A stretch of DNA of 64,000 nucleotides from Alloascoidea africana (GCA_030581615.1 JAKTTT010000008.1:186001-250000), one strand, 5' to 3'. Shown: positions 1-11,411, counted from the stretch's first letter. Notes: generated by a model from the sequence alone, not told the origin. A program made the numbers and translations.

Positions 1-1103
1 TCCAATAGCCAAGTCCGCAGCCTCTTGGTTCTCAAACTTGACCACACCGGAACCGGCAGAGCGGCCGCTGGCCTCATATTTGATTTCAGCTTTTTCGACT
101 TTGCCAACTGTACCAAAGAGGTCCAACAGATCTTGATTGGTGGTGGACCAAGGGAGATTTCCAACGAAAATGGTGTCACTTGGAGGTCCATTTCCCTTAG
201 TACCATCGGTAAAAGGGTTAGCAGGACGAGAGCTCTCAGTAGTTGACTTGAAGCTATTGTCAACAAACTTGTCCTCATGGACATCAAGTCTTCTTCCGTT
301 TATCTCGTAGCCATTGAATTTTTCAATAGCGGCTTGAGCTTCAGCAGCGGTCTCTAAAACAACAATTCCGTTACCCTTGGATCGGCCATCATGCAAAGTA
401 TTCACATCAGCTCGAACAACATTACCAGCCTCTCTGAAGAGATCCTTCAAATCTCTCCAGCCAATACGATAAGGCAGGTTTCCTACAAACAATTGAGTTC
501 CCTGTTCTTTTGGTTTTTCTCCTCTAAAAGAAGAATTGCCTCCTCTGCCTGGGTTGGCTGAGGTGGAAAAACGAGCAACGCGATCTTCTCTCACAAAGAT
601 CAATCGTCCGTGAAGCTCTGTGTTTGACAAAGTCTCCACGGCCTGTTTCGCTTCCTCAGCAGTAGCATACTCAACAACACTAACAACAATTAGCACGTCC
701 AGTTCTTATAGTAATGAAAAATCAATTTTTTGGTTCATACCCGCAACCCTAGATAACTGTTAGTGCTTGTGAACTAGAAAAATGAACAAACAAGTTGCGA
801 CTTACCTTTGATCGCCCATTGTATGTTTTCAAAACATCGGCAAAAACGACCTCTCCGGCTGGAGATAATTTAAAGTGTCAGATTTTTTGACTCCACTTCC
901 TACTCCAGGGCCACGTATCATGAAAATCATGAGTTATATGAAATCCCCATACCTTGTCTCATATAGTCCTTCAAGTCGGACCATCTCACATCGTAAGCCA
1001 GGTTTCCCACATAAACCCTCTTCTCTTGATCGCTTCCAGCAGGAGCAGCGCCAGCTCCTTCGTTCGCTCCACTTTCACCAGAATAAAAATCAGCTAATGC
1101 CAT
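1..1103 (-). CDS. GBP2: Gbp2/Hrb1-like three-RRM RNA-binding protein (3' end outside window)
   Basis: Three RNA-recognition motifs are visible. RRM1 has RNP2 VYVGNL and, after splicing, SKGCGVVEY. RRM2 has LFVGNLPY and SKGNGIVVLE. RRM3 has IFVGNLPW and SAGSGVVKF. The order, spacing and RRM3 motif match yeast Gbp2/Hrb1, the SR-like shuttling proteins that bind nascent transcripts with TREX and survey spliced mRNA before export. The chosen start (MALADFYSGE) opens directly before RRM1, so the usual N-terminal RGG/SR stretch is short or absent. Exons are 1103-953, 858-806, 748-741 and 679 to the window edge. Introns are 94, 57 and 61 nt. The 8-nt exon 748-741 keeps the frame exactly. Family assignment is good; Gbp2 versus Hrb1 cannot be separated. 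Confidence 0.8.
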
Positions 1104-1636
1104 TTATTTAGTCAAAGCAATGGGAAAATGGTATCAATCATCTCCACTTACACATTCTTCAGCAACCTGATTCCAACTTAATTAACAAATCCCCGCAATC
1201 TTCTAGATTTGTTATATTAGCACTGGTTCCCTTTTGGTGTGGCTCCAGAAAAGGTTGGGCACGCTAAGCGCACCATAACAAGGGACCTCCCTACAAGGGA
1301 CGAGTCGAATGTTTTTAGCACGATGGGACGATCGCCAGACTTGCAAAGCACAAGCGCTAGACCCACTGTCTGGCGGTCTGTAATTGAGTTGCTAAGACAT
1401 ACATACCCTAGACGTGATCAAATGCTATTGGCAATGTTGGGGAGAAATTGCCAAGTGAGGCCTTCTGCCTAGGAAGGAGAGCACCGAGACGGAGAGAATG
1501 GCACAGCTGCGGCAACGGCGTGCCACTTGTGCAGTGCTATAAGAGAGGGTAACTTGCTCTCCTTAGCACGTGACAATTCTTCTTTAAGCAACATGGGAGG
1601 CTTTCGAGAAGCACTTTGGAAGCTGAAAACGCCAAA
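1104..1636. other. Divergent intergenic region, GBP2-like / SGF29
   Basis: This 533-bp spacer separates two genes that diverge, so it should hold both promoters. Two short open frames overlap it, but neither has family resemblance or a splice pattern. I see no repeat or RNA gene. No clear TATA box was found. Confidence 0.6.
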
Positions 1637-2647
1637 ATGTCTAAAACGCCAGAGTCCGAGACGGACCTGTGGACCAGTGTAATAGGCTCGGTCCATGGCC
1701 TGTGTGGCATCGACTTGATCTCAAGCTATAAGCTGCACATCGATGATCGGAAGGATCCTCGGCGAGGCATCGAGGAGGATAAGGTCCACCTGATAAGGCA
1801 GGTCAAACAAGCGCAGGAAGCCAAAAAGTATGCGTTTGCAAAGGTTGATATCGTTGTCTTGACTAACAAGCAGCGGAAGATTGTTGACGTCAGCCCTCGA
1901 TAGCGTAAACGCTCTTGTTCTCGCTAGACAGACACACAAGCCACAGACGAATCATCAGACCCTGACAGAGTACACGCGGAACCGGAAGCGAAAAGCAGTC
2001 GATACAGACTTGAAAAGCAAGAAAGGCAGAAGGTATGACAACAAGCTGTATTGTAATGTGAATCTTGTTCGCGACGGGGACACTAATCACGAATCGGTTT
2101 GGGCAGTCCACATAATAGTACTCAAGAGCTCATTCAGCAAGGATCCCAAGTAGCATACCGGTTGAAAGGGAAGGGAGGCATGGAAGATGAATGGATTCAA
2201 TGCGAGGTGACAAAGGTGATTGGCGACGGTTTAAGGTATGATTTCTAGTTCTTTTCAATCTCCAGGTCTTGATTTCTGACATAACGGCGCAGATTCGAGG
2301 TACGCGATCCTGAACCTGACGAAAACAACAATCCAGGCCAGTCTTACAGAGCCTCTATCGCTGATGTAATTTTGATTCCTTCACGCTCGGTAAGTCTGCC
2401 GAACTATCCCTATGGAACAAAGGTCCTGGCGAGATATCCAGAGACGACCACATTCTATCCTGCCGAGGTTACAGGGACAAAAGTAAGTGCAGTTTTTTTT
2501 TACCAATTCACATATGCGGTACAAAGTTCTCACAAGTCATTGTTTCAGAGAGATGGCCGATGCCGTCTTCGGTTTGAAGGAGAAGAAGAAGAGGGAAAGG
2601 AAACAGAGGTGGATAGAAGACACGTTCTGCCTTTTCCAGGTCGATAA
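1637..2647 (+). CDS. SGF29: SAGA-associated factor 29 (tandem Tudor histone reader)
   Basis: Five exons (1637-1827, 1874-2032, 2107-2235, 2293-2482, 2549-2647) join in frame to about 255 aa, close to yeast Sgf29. The N-terminal half is helical and charged and would contact the SAGA HAT module. The C-terminal half is the SGF29 tandem Tudor domain: VAYRLKGKGGMEDEWIQCEV, then FEVRDPEP, then SLPNYPYGTKVLARYPETTT with FYPAEV, and a closing RLRFEGEEEE. The aromatic residues in YPETTTFYPAEV form the H3K4me2/3 pocket in this family. The ATG at 1637 is the first in-frame one. Intron 1 is only 46 nt, with branch CTAAC nine bases from the acceptor. PGS1 starts 111 bp downstream on the same strand. Confidence 0.88.
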
Positions 2648-2758
2648 GAAGGATTGTGTAGAAGTTGTATAGTAACTAGTAACTGGTAGAAGTTGGTGGT
2701 GACCAATCAACCTCCCAAATATTTCTGCCTCGCTTTTCTCGATCTGTACACTGTAGTC

Positions 2759-4538
2759 ATGGGATCCATCAGCACCATTGCCAACAGTCTAAGTAGAGCG
2801 ATGGTATGGCCCGGAATATTTTCGACGGCTTCGACTTCAACAGTCTCTCCCAGCTCCATCCAAACCCGCCGTCTTTCGACTATTCATCCTCGTATTCAAA
2901 CCGCCATAAAACAGCTCGACAGAATAGCACCCAAGTTCGTACTAGGAGAGAATGACATCCGTGTTATTCAAGAACCAGCAGAGTTTTATTCCAATATAAA
3001 GGTTAGATATTCATTTTGATTTCCTCTAAATTTCCTCGCTGGCTAACAGTGAAGTAGGAACGGATAAGTCAAGCAGAGCAGAGGATTTTTCTATCGTCTT
3101 TATACATTGGGAAAGGGCAAGATGAATTGGTAAGCAGGTTTCTGTTGTTGACTGGCCCATTAATTTGAAACCTGACCTGGAGTTAGATAAACTGTCTCAA
3201 AGATGCAATGAGAAACAAGCCGGATCTGAAACTGTTTATTCTCACCGATGCCCTTAGAGGAACCAGAGAAGCGCCGGACAAGTGCTCGGCGACTCTATTA
3301 GCTTCTCTTGTAAAAGATTTTGGTTCACGCGTGGATATTAGAATGTACCATACTCCAAATCTCTATGGTATAGAGAAGCATTTTGTGCCGAAACGATTGA
3401 ACGAAGGTTGGGGATTGCAACACATGAAGCTCTATGGATTTGACAATAAAATTGTTTTGTCTGGGTAAGATTCATAAAGAGGTTTCAGTATTCTTTTCAT
3501 GATTTAACATGTATGTGACAAAGGGCAAATCTTTCTACAGACTACTTTACAAATCGACAGGATCGATACTACGAGTTTGATTCTCAAGAGTTGACCGATT
3601 ACTACTTCAATCTTCACAAAGCGATCTCTTCCATAAGTTACAAAGTTCAAGCTTCTTCTAAAGGTAGCCAATTTAAGCTTCAATGGCCCTATACCAACAA
3701 AGCGTCTGAACCTCATCTAAATCAAGAGAGGTTTATCTTGGATAGTAGTCGTGTATTAGAACCGCTCATTCGACCAAAAAACACCACGCTGAAAGAAGAG
3801 GAGGCAGTTCAAGATGCTTCCACAATTGTGTATCCTATTTCTCAGTTTACTCCACTTTTGAAACCAGATACATCTACAGAAAGACCGGCAATCGCTAGAA
3901 TACTTTCACTCTTGGACGCAAAGGACACAAAATGGTATTTCACTGCGGGTTATTTCAATTTGTATCCTGATTACAAAGAAAGATTGTTAAAATCTAGGTC
4001 TCAGGGACATGTTATTACTGCTGCTCCTGAGGTATGTTTGCATTCATCTTGTGTTTACGTGTGAACCGTTCTAACTAATAATCTCATCAAGGCAAATGGT
4101 TTCTATAAATCTCATGGAATCTCCAAGTATCTCCCACCAGCCTATACCTATCTCGCGCGAAAATTTCTACTCGACGTTAAAGATTTTCAAAGATTAGAAA
4201 ATATCGGCTTATATGAATGGCAAAAAGGCATTGTAAATACACCAGGTGGGTGGTCCTACCATGCAAAGGGAATATGGATCTGTAATCCCAACGAAGATCT
4301 TCCCTGTCTCACCGTCATTGGCTCTTCGAACTATACACGAAGAGCATATTCTTTGGATCTGGAGTCCAATGCTTTGATAGTAACCAGAGATGAAAAATTG
4401 AAGCAAGAGATGGGTCTAGAGGTTGAAAATATCATGAAGCATACTCGAAGAATGACGCTTGAGGATTACGAAAAAGAAGAAAGGAAAGTTCCGTTTGGGG
4501 TTCAAATTGCAACAAAAGTTTTAGGTCTTAAACTGTAG
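2759..4538 (+). CDS. PGS1: Phosphatidylglycerophosphate synthase (mitochondrial)
   Basis: Pgs1 makes phosphatidylglycerol phosphate from CDP-diacylglycerol and glycerol-3-phosphate, the committed step of cardiolipin synthesis in the mitochondrial inner membrane. Exons 2759-3001, 3058-3129, 3187-3464, 3524-4031 and 4092-4538 give 515 aa, the usual length. Both phospholipase-D-type HKD motifs are seen: HMKLYGFDNKIVLSGANLS (split by intron 3) and HAKGIWICNP followed by GSSNYTRRAYSLDLE. NRQDRYYEF after the first motif is typical of the family. The N-terminus (MGSISTIANSLSRAM and the RRLSTIHPR region) is basic and Ser/Thr-rich like a mitochondrial presequence. Introns are 56-60 nt. The third acceptor is AAG, fixed by frame and by the family sequence. 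Confidence 0.93.
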
Positions 4539-5095
4539 TACTTAATGGAATAAGATTGTAAATAAAAGTAGTCACACAAAACTGATTCTCCTATTGTTAA
4601 CATTGTCCTAGACTACTTTTATGCCTCATTAGCACATAATGTGTGAAACGTTTCTCATAGAGGAACCCTGAACTTGTTAAAGATGCTGTAACAATGAACA
4701 ATATTTATGTGGAAGATTACAACTTTTACTTGGTTCTAGGTCATTCCCCAATTTCGTGTATAAATGTGAAGTTCTTCAAATTAATCGACATTATAGAAAT
4801 CAGAAACTAAACAACTCAAAGAAAAAAATAAAAATGCGAAACTATTCCACAAACCATAAAAAAGTAAAGAATGGGTTGAAAGCTCATAGCTACACCGGAA
4901 AGATGAATAGTGTACCATCCCTTTCAGCCCAAAACAGGAATCAAAACAAAGTAATATTAAGAATCTCGGTACTGCAATTAATGGCTACATGTCCCAACAT
5001 GCCTTGTCACCATGTGCATTATCAAACGGTTCCGAGATTAGAGAGCATAACTGGAGGGGAGTAATGAGCAGAATCCGTTCAAAACCAGAATACCA
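4539..5095. other. Convergent intergenic region, PGS1 / DUF2015 gene
   Basis: This AT-rich 557-bp spacer lies between two convergent genes. An open frame at 4756-5064 has only Lys/Asn-rich composition and no family resemblance, so I do not call it. Nothing else is seen. Confidence 0.6.
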
Positions 5096-5651
5096 CTAGC
5101 TAAAGAAAACAGCTCTTGGGTCTAGAGGTCTCCCATCAGGACCTGTACATAGAGATAGTGTTAGTAATTTATCTCGGTTGATACCGGAAAGTCATTTCAG
5201 TTACGCTCTGTACTCACCGATTCCATTTTCCTTCATCTTTCCCTTAAGATATAATAAACGTGCTTTGTCAAAGGACATTTCGGGGTTCTGTTCCATTATA
5301 TTGAGAATTTCGGTTCGTGCTACTTCATCCAATCCTGCTCTTGAGTCGTTCAGGTTGTTCGCAACAAGATCGAAATTGTCCGAGGTAAGACCGCTTTCGA
5401 TATCATCCGCAAAACTACCAAGGGCTATATTATTCGATTGATGTCTAGCATGGAAATTATGTTGAAGCAAGCTTTTAACTATATTTGACAAAATGTGTTA
5501 GGGCAATCAAATGTGGGGGAAACAGGCTTAGCGGTTGCTACTTACTGTTCCGGTAGTTGAATAGAACAACCACTAGGGCCAAGACCAGGAATATCAAAAC
5601 ATAGAAGGGACCTCCAGTGAAAGTGCTTTCAGTATCAATCGACTCAGGCAT
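5096..5651 (-). CDS. Small single-pass membrane protein, DUF2015 family
   Basis: Three exons (5651-5546, 5478-5218, 5142-5096) encode 137 aa. A membrane segment, FYVLIFLVLALVVVLF, sits near residues 14-30. It is followed by a soluble helical domain with DIESGLTSDNFDL, SRAGLDEVARTEIL and MSFDKARLLYLKGKMKENGI. The C-terminus, GPDGRPLDPRAVFFS, is supplied by the third exon and matches the ending typical of the fungal DUF2015 family. The last intron has a textbook TACTAAC branch. Without splicing the frame would stop eight bases after the donor, so family fit decides the model. The function of DUF2015 proteins is not known to me; an ER or other internal membrane location is plausible from the topology. 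BUD3 lies upstream on the same strand. Confidence 0.8.
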
Positions 5652-5795
5652 TTCTGGACAGAAGGATGGATATACAAAGAGGAAACCTAATGTGCAAACT
5701 GGTGAACTAAAAATGATGGCACTGCCTGTTGGACATCGCCGACACACCCATACATACATTAAATACATAATATTACAAATATTAATTAGTTCAGC

Positions 5796-8700
5796 CTAAC
5801 GCTGTTTTTCATCTTGAAAAGACAAGGCCCCAATCGCATCGGCCAGGTATTCGTAGGATCGGAGCCCAGGGGACGTCAGAGCTGTGCCCGAAGATCCTAT
5901 AGAGCCTATTACAAACGGGCCCTTACCCGTGTGTCGTAGCTTTCCACCCAGGCCTTTCCCTCTTCCATACGGTGTCAGAATATTGTCATTAAGCCCGATG
6001 CTTTCAGAGTACTCTGTGACCCAGTCAGAACTTGTGGATGGAGTCATAGCGATAGAAGCCATCAAATCTCTTGTTCGGGCTGAATATGCCCCAGTTCCAC
6101 TTTCTTCTTCGTCATAGTGGTCGATTTGGACTGGTGCGTTCAGACTGCCCCTTCTGTCTCTCAACTCTGCTGCTAGTGGAATGTTTCTCGGAGTAGAATG
6201 TGTATCTTCCTCATCGTATTCCTCTTCAAAGTGCCCATAATAGTCTTCGCCATCGTAGCTAACAGAAAGAGAAGAGAGCGAACTGGATATAGAGGGTAAG
6301 CTTGGTCTCTTGGGTGTAACAACGTTATTGGAAGGCTCTTTTCTATCCTCGTCATCGCTAAAATCCAAAATCTCAACATTTTGTCCGCGAGCTTCAGTAA
6401 TTTTACTTGCTCTCAAAGAGTCATGAAACCTTTCATCTTTTGACATTCTGACGGTATCCGGAACCGCGGGCTCCTCACTGGCATGCCAGTAATCATCTTT
6501 GTCTTTTTCATCATCCTCATTCTCTTCAACCACTCTTCCAACCATTCCATCGTTCGCCGAGTTTGATTGGTTAGTCAGTGGATCGAAAGCCTTTCCCAGA
6601 GTACGAGAGGAAACAGTACCAGCTGTCGATGGTTGAGGTTTCAGATCAATGCTAGGACGATAGGAAAATCGGCTGTTAATGGAGAATCGGGTATTCAAAT
6701 TCGAATTGCGCCTACCGCGTGGCTCTTGATATTGGTCAGCAGAAGACATTAAAGTGGTATATTCCTCCTCTGAAGAGATTGCGTGTGGGCCAGTAATGGC
6801 ATTACCGGGCTGGAAATGTGATGAGCAGATGAAATGTCTGAGTACAGAGCTGTTTCGATGTTTTAAAATTGCTTCTAGTCCACTGCCGGCGCCTATAGTT
6901 TCTGGTCTAGGCTTGTGATCCATAGATGGCATAGACGTTGCCGTTAGCGTTCTTATCTTTTTTTTTGGTTTCAGTCTCAAGGAACTCGAAGACGATATTA
7001 GAAGCCTGCGCTTAGAAGAATCATCGGTAGAGAGATCAACGCTGTTCCTTTTTGACAAAGATAGAGAACGTGAGAGAAAAGACTTCATACGGCCAAAAAT
7101 AGGCACAGACTTGCGGTTCTCTGACTTATTGTCAAGTTCCGCTCTCGAAGATGATGCTGTCTCTTCCATAACAGGACAGCTCACCACGGATACTTGTAAA
7201 CTTGATCTATGATTAAAGTCTTTGCGCGTACTTCCATTAGAAGTGAATCGAGATGGGATGTACCTCTTGGAACTGGAAGCAAAGCGAACACTGCTTTTTG
7301 TGCCCATACTACTCCGTTTGATATCCACAGGTTTATCCATTAAAAGGCAAGACTGTTTGGCCATCTTAGTCACCGAAACTGTTTGAATCAATCGATCCAA
7401 TAAATCTCTATTTGCAGCGACAAAGCATTCAGCCATGTCGCCATTCTCCAAAGATAGATAAAGAGAGTACGTATCGGAGACCACCTGAGATAAAGTTTGG
7501 GGAAATTCAGTAGTTGAAACAACGGTACGTGTAATGTTCCCAATTCTCGTCACGCCCATGATCTTGACATGACTCGAATCTGTAAAATTAAGGCTATAAC
7601 AAGCAAAAAGGTCGTGGTTCTCGAGAAAATCCATGTCTATGTCCATGTTTAATAGAAGAGCAATCGAACTTTTCTTCTCCTCTTTCTCATACGCCGTCGC
7701 TTCGTGTGCTGTAGAATATATCTTTAGTCCGGGTTGGGCCAGTTGAAATAGATGTAAAGGTTCAGTCTTGTTCAAAACTTTTGCCTTTGTAACAAGCTCT
7801 ACAAACCGTATAGAGTTGTTATACTTGTTTGGATTGCTGAATTGGTACAATCGGAGATATTCTGTATCGGTGTTGCCCTTTGAATGAATACCATTTCCTT
7901 TCACAAAAAGATGAAGACATGTTCCATCATTGTAGGCCGAGGGATACACATCTTCAATTTCCGCCCATCCGTCAACTTTCAAACGAGGAACATTTTTCAA
8001 AGGTTTTTCATTCACGAGTGAATGCATTAGAATATCGGCTATTGAAGGTGTATGAACAGCATCTTTGAAAAAGCTTTTTGATGTTGAATCGCTTTCAGTG
8101 TAACTGGGGTCGTCAACCGTGAGAATTAATAAATGGTCATTAAACAGAATCAAAATATCGAGTTGACGGTCTTGAAAAGAGTTCTCATTTGTAGAAAGTT
8201 TACAGGCATCGACAATGGCAACAACCCTTCTTGATACCCACCCGTACTGTAGCTCTATGGGCCAGCCCGTAGCCAGTTCAGTGAGTATTTTGCCCGTTGG
8301 TGTGAAAACCCGTCTATGGTAGGGCTCAAGCACGTCTTGGGTTGCAAAATCGTCAATTGTCCCAACGGCGGAATGATAATACTTGTCTGCCAGTTCTATT
8401 TCTTCAGACAGCCAATTTTTCTCTTTCATCAGTCTGTCTATTATCAGCTTGATCCGGGCTAGATTCAGGCTACAATGAATTATTGATTCTATTTTCCCGG
8501 GGCTATAGTAAGCCTGCATTCTTTCAGGGGCAAGATACGGCAGTATTAGATCGTAAATCTCCCGCAGACTAGCTGAAAAGTTTCTTGTTGCAGCCTCGTG
8601 TCTCATGTAGGCTTTATAGAAATACGGTAGAGTAGAACCGCAAGCCTTGATGGTCTCAAAGGCGTCAAATGCAAAGGCAGATTTGAGAGACTCTAGGAAG

Positions 8701-9683
8701 ATGCAGTTGATTCGTGTGACTTCATCTATTGAAGGGGGGAACACGGAATTTAACCTTGAGAGGGTTATGAATGGTATCTCGTTGTTCATTGCACGTATTC
8801 TTAAAGGGACGACAAAGTCTTGCAGCAGAGCCACAAGATTATGGGTAAAGTTGGATTGGACTTGTAAGAGTTCTTTACAAATGGCTCTCACAACGGGGCT
8901 CTCCTCTGTCTTTTCTTTCACAGAAGCAGGCGAAGAAGGGGATGAAGGACACGGAGGGGAATATAGCTTTTCAGTCGGTTCTGGAGAATACTCTGTGAGA
9001 GGATCAAATAACTGTTCCAATTGTTCGCCAAAGAGATAGACCAAAGCGTTATTCTCGTTTATAACATCAGAGTCGTTTTTGTATACAGCGTCCACAAAAC
9101 ATGAATTTATAGCCTTCTCTTGAAAGCAGCCTAGCTTTTCTAGCATGAGCAAAATATCGCAAATGTCAAGATCTATGAGCATGAGTGTGGAAGCCAGGTC
9201 GCCAGCAGAGGTCTCATCAAACATGATTGGGTATTCAGTCTTTTTCTTTGCATTTTCGTTCAGGATAGTCTTCACGGTGCGAGGAAGAGTAGCATATGCG
9301 CGGAGAATAGTAATTGCAAGCGCCATTCTCCAGAAATCATGTTCCATTTCCACAGCCAGATTTTCGCATGCCGAGTAGTATCGAGATCTGGGATCTATCG
9401 TGATGTTCTTGTAGTGGGAAACACCATGGGAGGAGAAGAAGACGGAAGAGGGTTTAGGCGAAGTACAAGTTTTGTAGACCAGCACCAGGACAGGGCCAAA
9501 GGTGGGATCTGTGCCATAGTATGCCTGTAGTTTTGTGATGCGCTCTGTGGATAACATCGTTGTTAAGTGGTTCACTTTTATAGCAAGGGAATGCGAGCCA
9601 AGTCCAGCATCCACCTCGCCCTTGGGGTCTTCCTTTCGGGCAGAGGCGTCTCCCGTCGCAGAGGGAGCCTTGGGAAGATGCAT
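5796..9683 (-). CDS. BUD3: Bud3-like Rho-family GEF (bud-site selection / septum landmark)
   Basis: A single 1,295-aa frame. The N-terminal region (AYYGTDPTFGPVLVLVYK, then MALAITILRAYATLP) is followed by a divergent DH-type GEF region around residues 320-450. Next comes the Bud3 signature FTPTGKILTELATGWP and LQYGWVSRRVVAIVD, then a PH-like segment (DILILFNDHLLILTV). The C-terminal 500 residues are Ser-rich, acidic and disordered, with GEDYYGHFEEEYDEED. In budding yeast Bud3 marks the neck and activates Cdc42 early in G1. This protein is somewhat shorter than the S. cerevisiae one. The start at 9683 is the first ATG; residues 1-40 are low complexity and a downstream start is possible. No intron is needed. 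Confidence is good for the family and moderate for exact orthology. Confidence 0.78.
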   Translation of the reverse strand: MHLPKAPSATGDASARKEDPKGEVDAGLGSHSLAIKVNHLTTMLSTERITKLQAYYGTDPTFGPVLVLVYKTCTSPKPSSVFFSSHGVSHYKNITIDPRSRYYSACENLAVEMEHDFWRMALAITILRAYATLPRTVKTILNENAKKKTEYPIMFDETSAGDLASTLMLIDLDICDILLMLEKLGCFQEKAINSCFVDAVYKNDSDVINENNALVYLFGEQLEQLFDPLTEYSPEPTEKLYSPPCPSSPSSPASVKEKTEESPVVRAICKELLQVQSNFTHNLVALLQDFVVPLRIRAMNNEIPFITLSRLNSVFPPSIDEVTRINCIFLESLKSAFAFDAFETIKACGSTLPYFYKAYMRHEAATRNFSASLREIYDLILPYLAPERMQAYYSPGKIESIIHCSLNLARIKLIIDRLMKEKNWLSEEIELADKYYHSAVGTIDDFATQDVLEPYHRRVFTPTGKILTELATGWPIELQYGWVSRRVVAIVDACKLSTNENSFQDRQLDILILFNDHLLILTVDDPSYTESDSTSKSFFKDAVHTPSIADILMHSLVNEKPLKNVPRLKVDGWAEIEDVYPSAYNDGTCLHLFVKGNGIHSKGNTDTEYLRLYQFSNPNKYNNSIRFVELVTKAKVLNKTEPLHLFQLAQPGLKIYSTAHEATAYEKEEKKSSIALLLNMDIDMDFLENHDLFACYSLNFTDSSHVKIMGVTRIGNITRTVVSTTEFPQTLSQVVSDTYSLYLSLENGDMAECFVAANRDLLDRLIQTVSVTKMAKQSCLLMDKPVDIKRSSMGTKSSVRFASSSKRYIPSRFTSNGSTRKDFNHRSSLQVSVVSCPVMEETASSSRAELDNKSENRKSVPIFGRMKSFLSRSLSLSKRNSVDLSTDDSSKRRLLISSSSSLRLKPKKKIRTLTATSMPSMDHKPRPETIGAGSGLEAILKHRNSSVLRHFICSSHFQPGNAITGPHAISSEEEYTTLMSSADQYQEPRGRRNSNLNTRFSINSRFSYRPSIDLKPQPSTAGTVSSRTLGKAFDPLTNQSNSANDGMVGRVVEENEDDEKDKDDYWHASEEPAVPDTVRMSKDERFHDSLRASKITEARGQNVEILDFSDDEDRKEPSNNVVTPKRPSLPSISSSLSSLSVSYDGEDYYGHFEEEYDEEDTHSTPRNIPLAAELRDRRGSLNAPVQIDHYDEEESGTGAYSARTRDLMASIAMTPSTSSDWVTEYSESIGLNDNILTPYGRGKGLGGKLRHTGKGPFVIGSIGSSGTALTSPGLRSYEYLADAIGALSFQDEKQR

Positions 9684-10695
9684 AGAGAGCAGGCTGGGTG
9701 GTATTGGGTCGATGGCTTGGGCAGCGGGAGCACGAGAGAATGAAGGAGAAGGCAGAAAGAATGAACCGGTGGAATTGGTGGAGTCAGGTGCAGAGAAGCA
9801 CTACGCTGGGCGTTTTGGAGGTGTTTTTCTATTCTCGGACACGATGGTGAGAGAAGCGAGCAGAGGAGAGAATGGAAGCAGAGAAGCCAGCGGACGGTCT
9901 TATCTTAGCTGACCGCGGCCTGGGTCCGGGACAGAGCCCCAGCGAGCGAACGGTGCTCGTATCCTGGAGTAGCCACGCGTGCCGGGCTCTCTCCAGTTCA
10001 CAGTTCACAGCTCACAGTTCACGGGCAGGGTTGGTGCCGAAACCGTGCTTGGGGAATCTCACAGCGGCAGGCAATTGCCTTGGCTGGATGCCAGTGAGGC
10101 CGCGAGGACACTGTTCAGCGTGATCTATGGGCAGAGCCGCGAACCGAGTGGCTTTGGCGTTTTATCTTTGTGGTCTTTACAAGTCGGGTTCATGATGCTG
10201 AGACACGATATAGCGGTGCACATCTTGTTTCAACGTTGACCTTCGTGCTCTTTTTTCAATTACAGCGGGACTTGGAGATGCAAAGATGCAATGTTCTATG
10301 AAAGCCGCGAACGTTCTAAGCAACTTAAAAAGTATATAGCATAGAAATCTTCATTTATTTACTCTTTTCTCTCTTGGTGTTCTGATTCCAGCCTAGATAT
10401 CCCTATAAACCCACCAGAAATATCACTAGTGCATGCCCATTGTACGCTTTCCATATTGGAATTGAGCAATAAGCAAACAACTCTCTAAGCAGGTACCACA
10501 TGTTTTTTCTCTGCTTCTTTTGTTAATCCAGGAGACACAGGGCTTTCTTCTCTCACAATTCTGAGAATCGCAATGTGTATATCGCATACCACCAGCGTAA
10601 CAACCAGCACATGTCCTCCTGCAAAATATCGCTCACTTGGAAGACACAGAAAGAAGGAAGAAGAACAGAGAGAACGAAACAGATTTTATCACAAA
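9684..10695. promoter_or_regulatory. Divergent promoter region, BUD3 / TOM7
   Basis: A 1,012-bp spacer. The BUD3-proximal half (about 9,900-10,140) is clearly richer in G+C than the rest and contains a short run of imperfect CACAGTT-type repeats at about 9,988-10,020. The TOM7-proximal half is AT-rich. Short frames here show no family resemblance. No gene is supported. Confidence 0.5.
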
Positions 10696-11094
10696 ATGGC
10701 AACTATAACAGACCTATCTCTTTCTGAAGAATCAAAGGTATGTGGCTTTTCTAAACCGCTGTGGAAGAAAGAAAAGAAAAGAAATGAATTCAAGGCTAAC
10801 AGGAAGGCGTCGGGTTAAATCAGGAGCGAATTGGAAAGCTTTTGGATACAACCAAGGTAGTGGTTCATTACGGATGGATTCCTTTCATCCTGTATTTGGG
10901 TAAGTCTAATCTTTGAGATAAAGCCTTGACGACTTTTATTAACGCTTTCTGTCTTCACTAAGGATGGTCCCAAACTTCTCCTAGGCCTTCTCTCATCAGG
11001 TAATTATCATCTCTTGTTGATACTGAATTTGCTGGAATTGGTGTACTAATACTCTGTCTCGATTAGTTTACTGTCTCCTCTGGCGACCGCCTAA
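10696..11094 (+). CDS. TOM7: Mitochondrial import receptor subunit Tom7
   Basis: Four small exons (10696-10737, 10824-10899, 10963-10999, 11067-11094) splice to a 60-aa protein. The hallmark of Tom7 is visible: RIGKLLDTTKVVVHYGWIPF, then ILYLGWSQTSPRPSLIS and the ending LLSPLATA. Tom7 is a tail-anchored small subunit of the outer-membrane TOM complex that tunes complex assembly and dynamics. The single membrane helix is around residues 22-40. Three introns in 183 coding bases is high density. Each junction is canonical (GTATG, GTAAG, GTAAT; CAG, AAG, TAG). The gene is easily missed because no exon exceeds 76 bp. Confidence 0.93.
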
Positions 11095-11411
11095 ATGTTT
11101 TTGTGATTCCCTGGCCATGTCTTTATATATCCTACTGTATGGAGTTGGGTGTATCACCCTCTTCCCTTTTGTATCTAGAATCCATCAGAGAAATGTAAAA
11201 CACAGCACATTGTCCTAAAGCTAGTTAACGAACGTATTTGCCTTGTAAGAAGTAGCTCACTGTGTAGACATTGTAGTGGGAAAGCGCTGGCCTTGAGATT
11301 TGCTTCTCTTTAGTCCCAGTCCCATTTGAAAATTTGGACCAGTGATCTTTTCCTACTTTCCCCATACACACGCTCTAAATGAAGCAGTTAGCAAAGCATG
11401 ATTCGCCAACG
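11095..11411. other. Tandem intergenic region, TOM7 / FLX1
   Basis: A 317-bp spacer holding the TOM7 3' end and the FLX1 promoter. No RNA gene or repeat is seen. Confidence 0.5.

Noticed and set aside
1200-1470. A tRNA or small RNA gene in the GBP2-like/SGF29 spacer
   Set aside because: No A/B box pair or cloverleaf could be made from the sequence.
5796-9683. Reading the Bud3-like protein as a CNH-domain Rom1/Rom2 GEF
   Set aside because: No CNH beta-propeller is visible, and the FTPTGKILTELATGWP block is a Bud3 signature.
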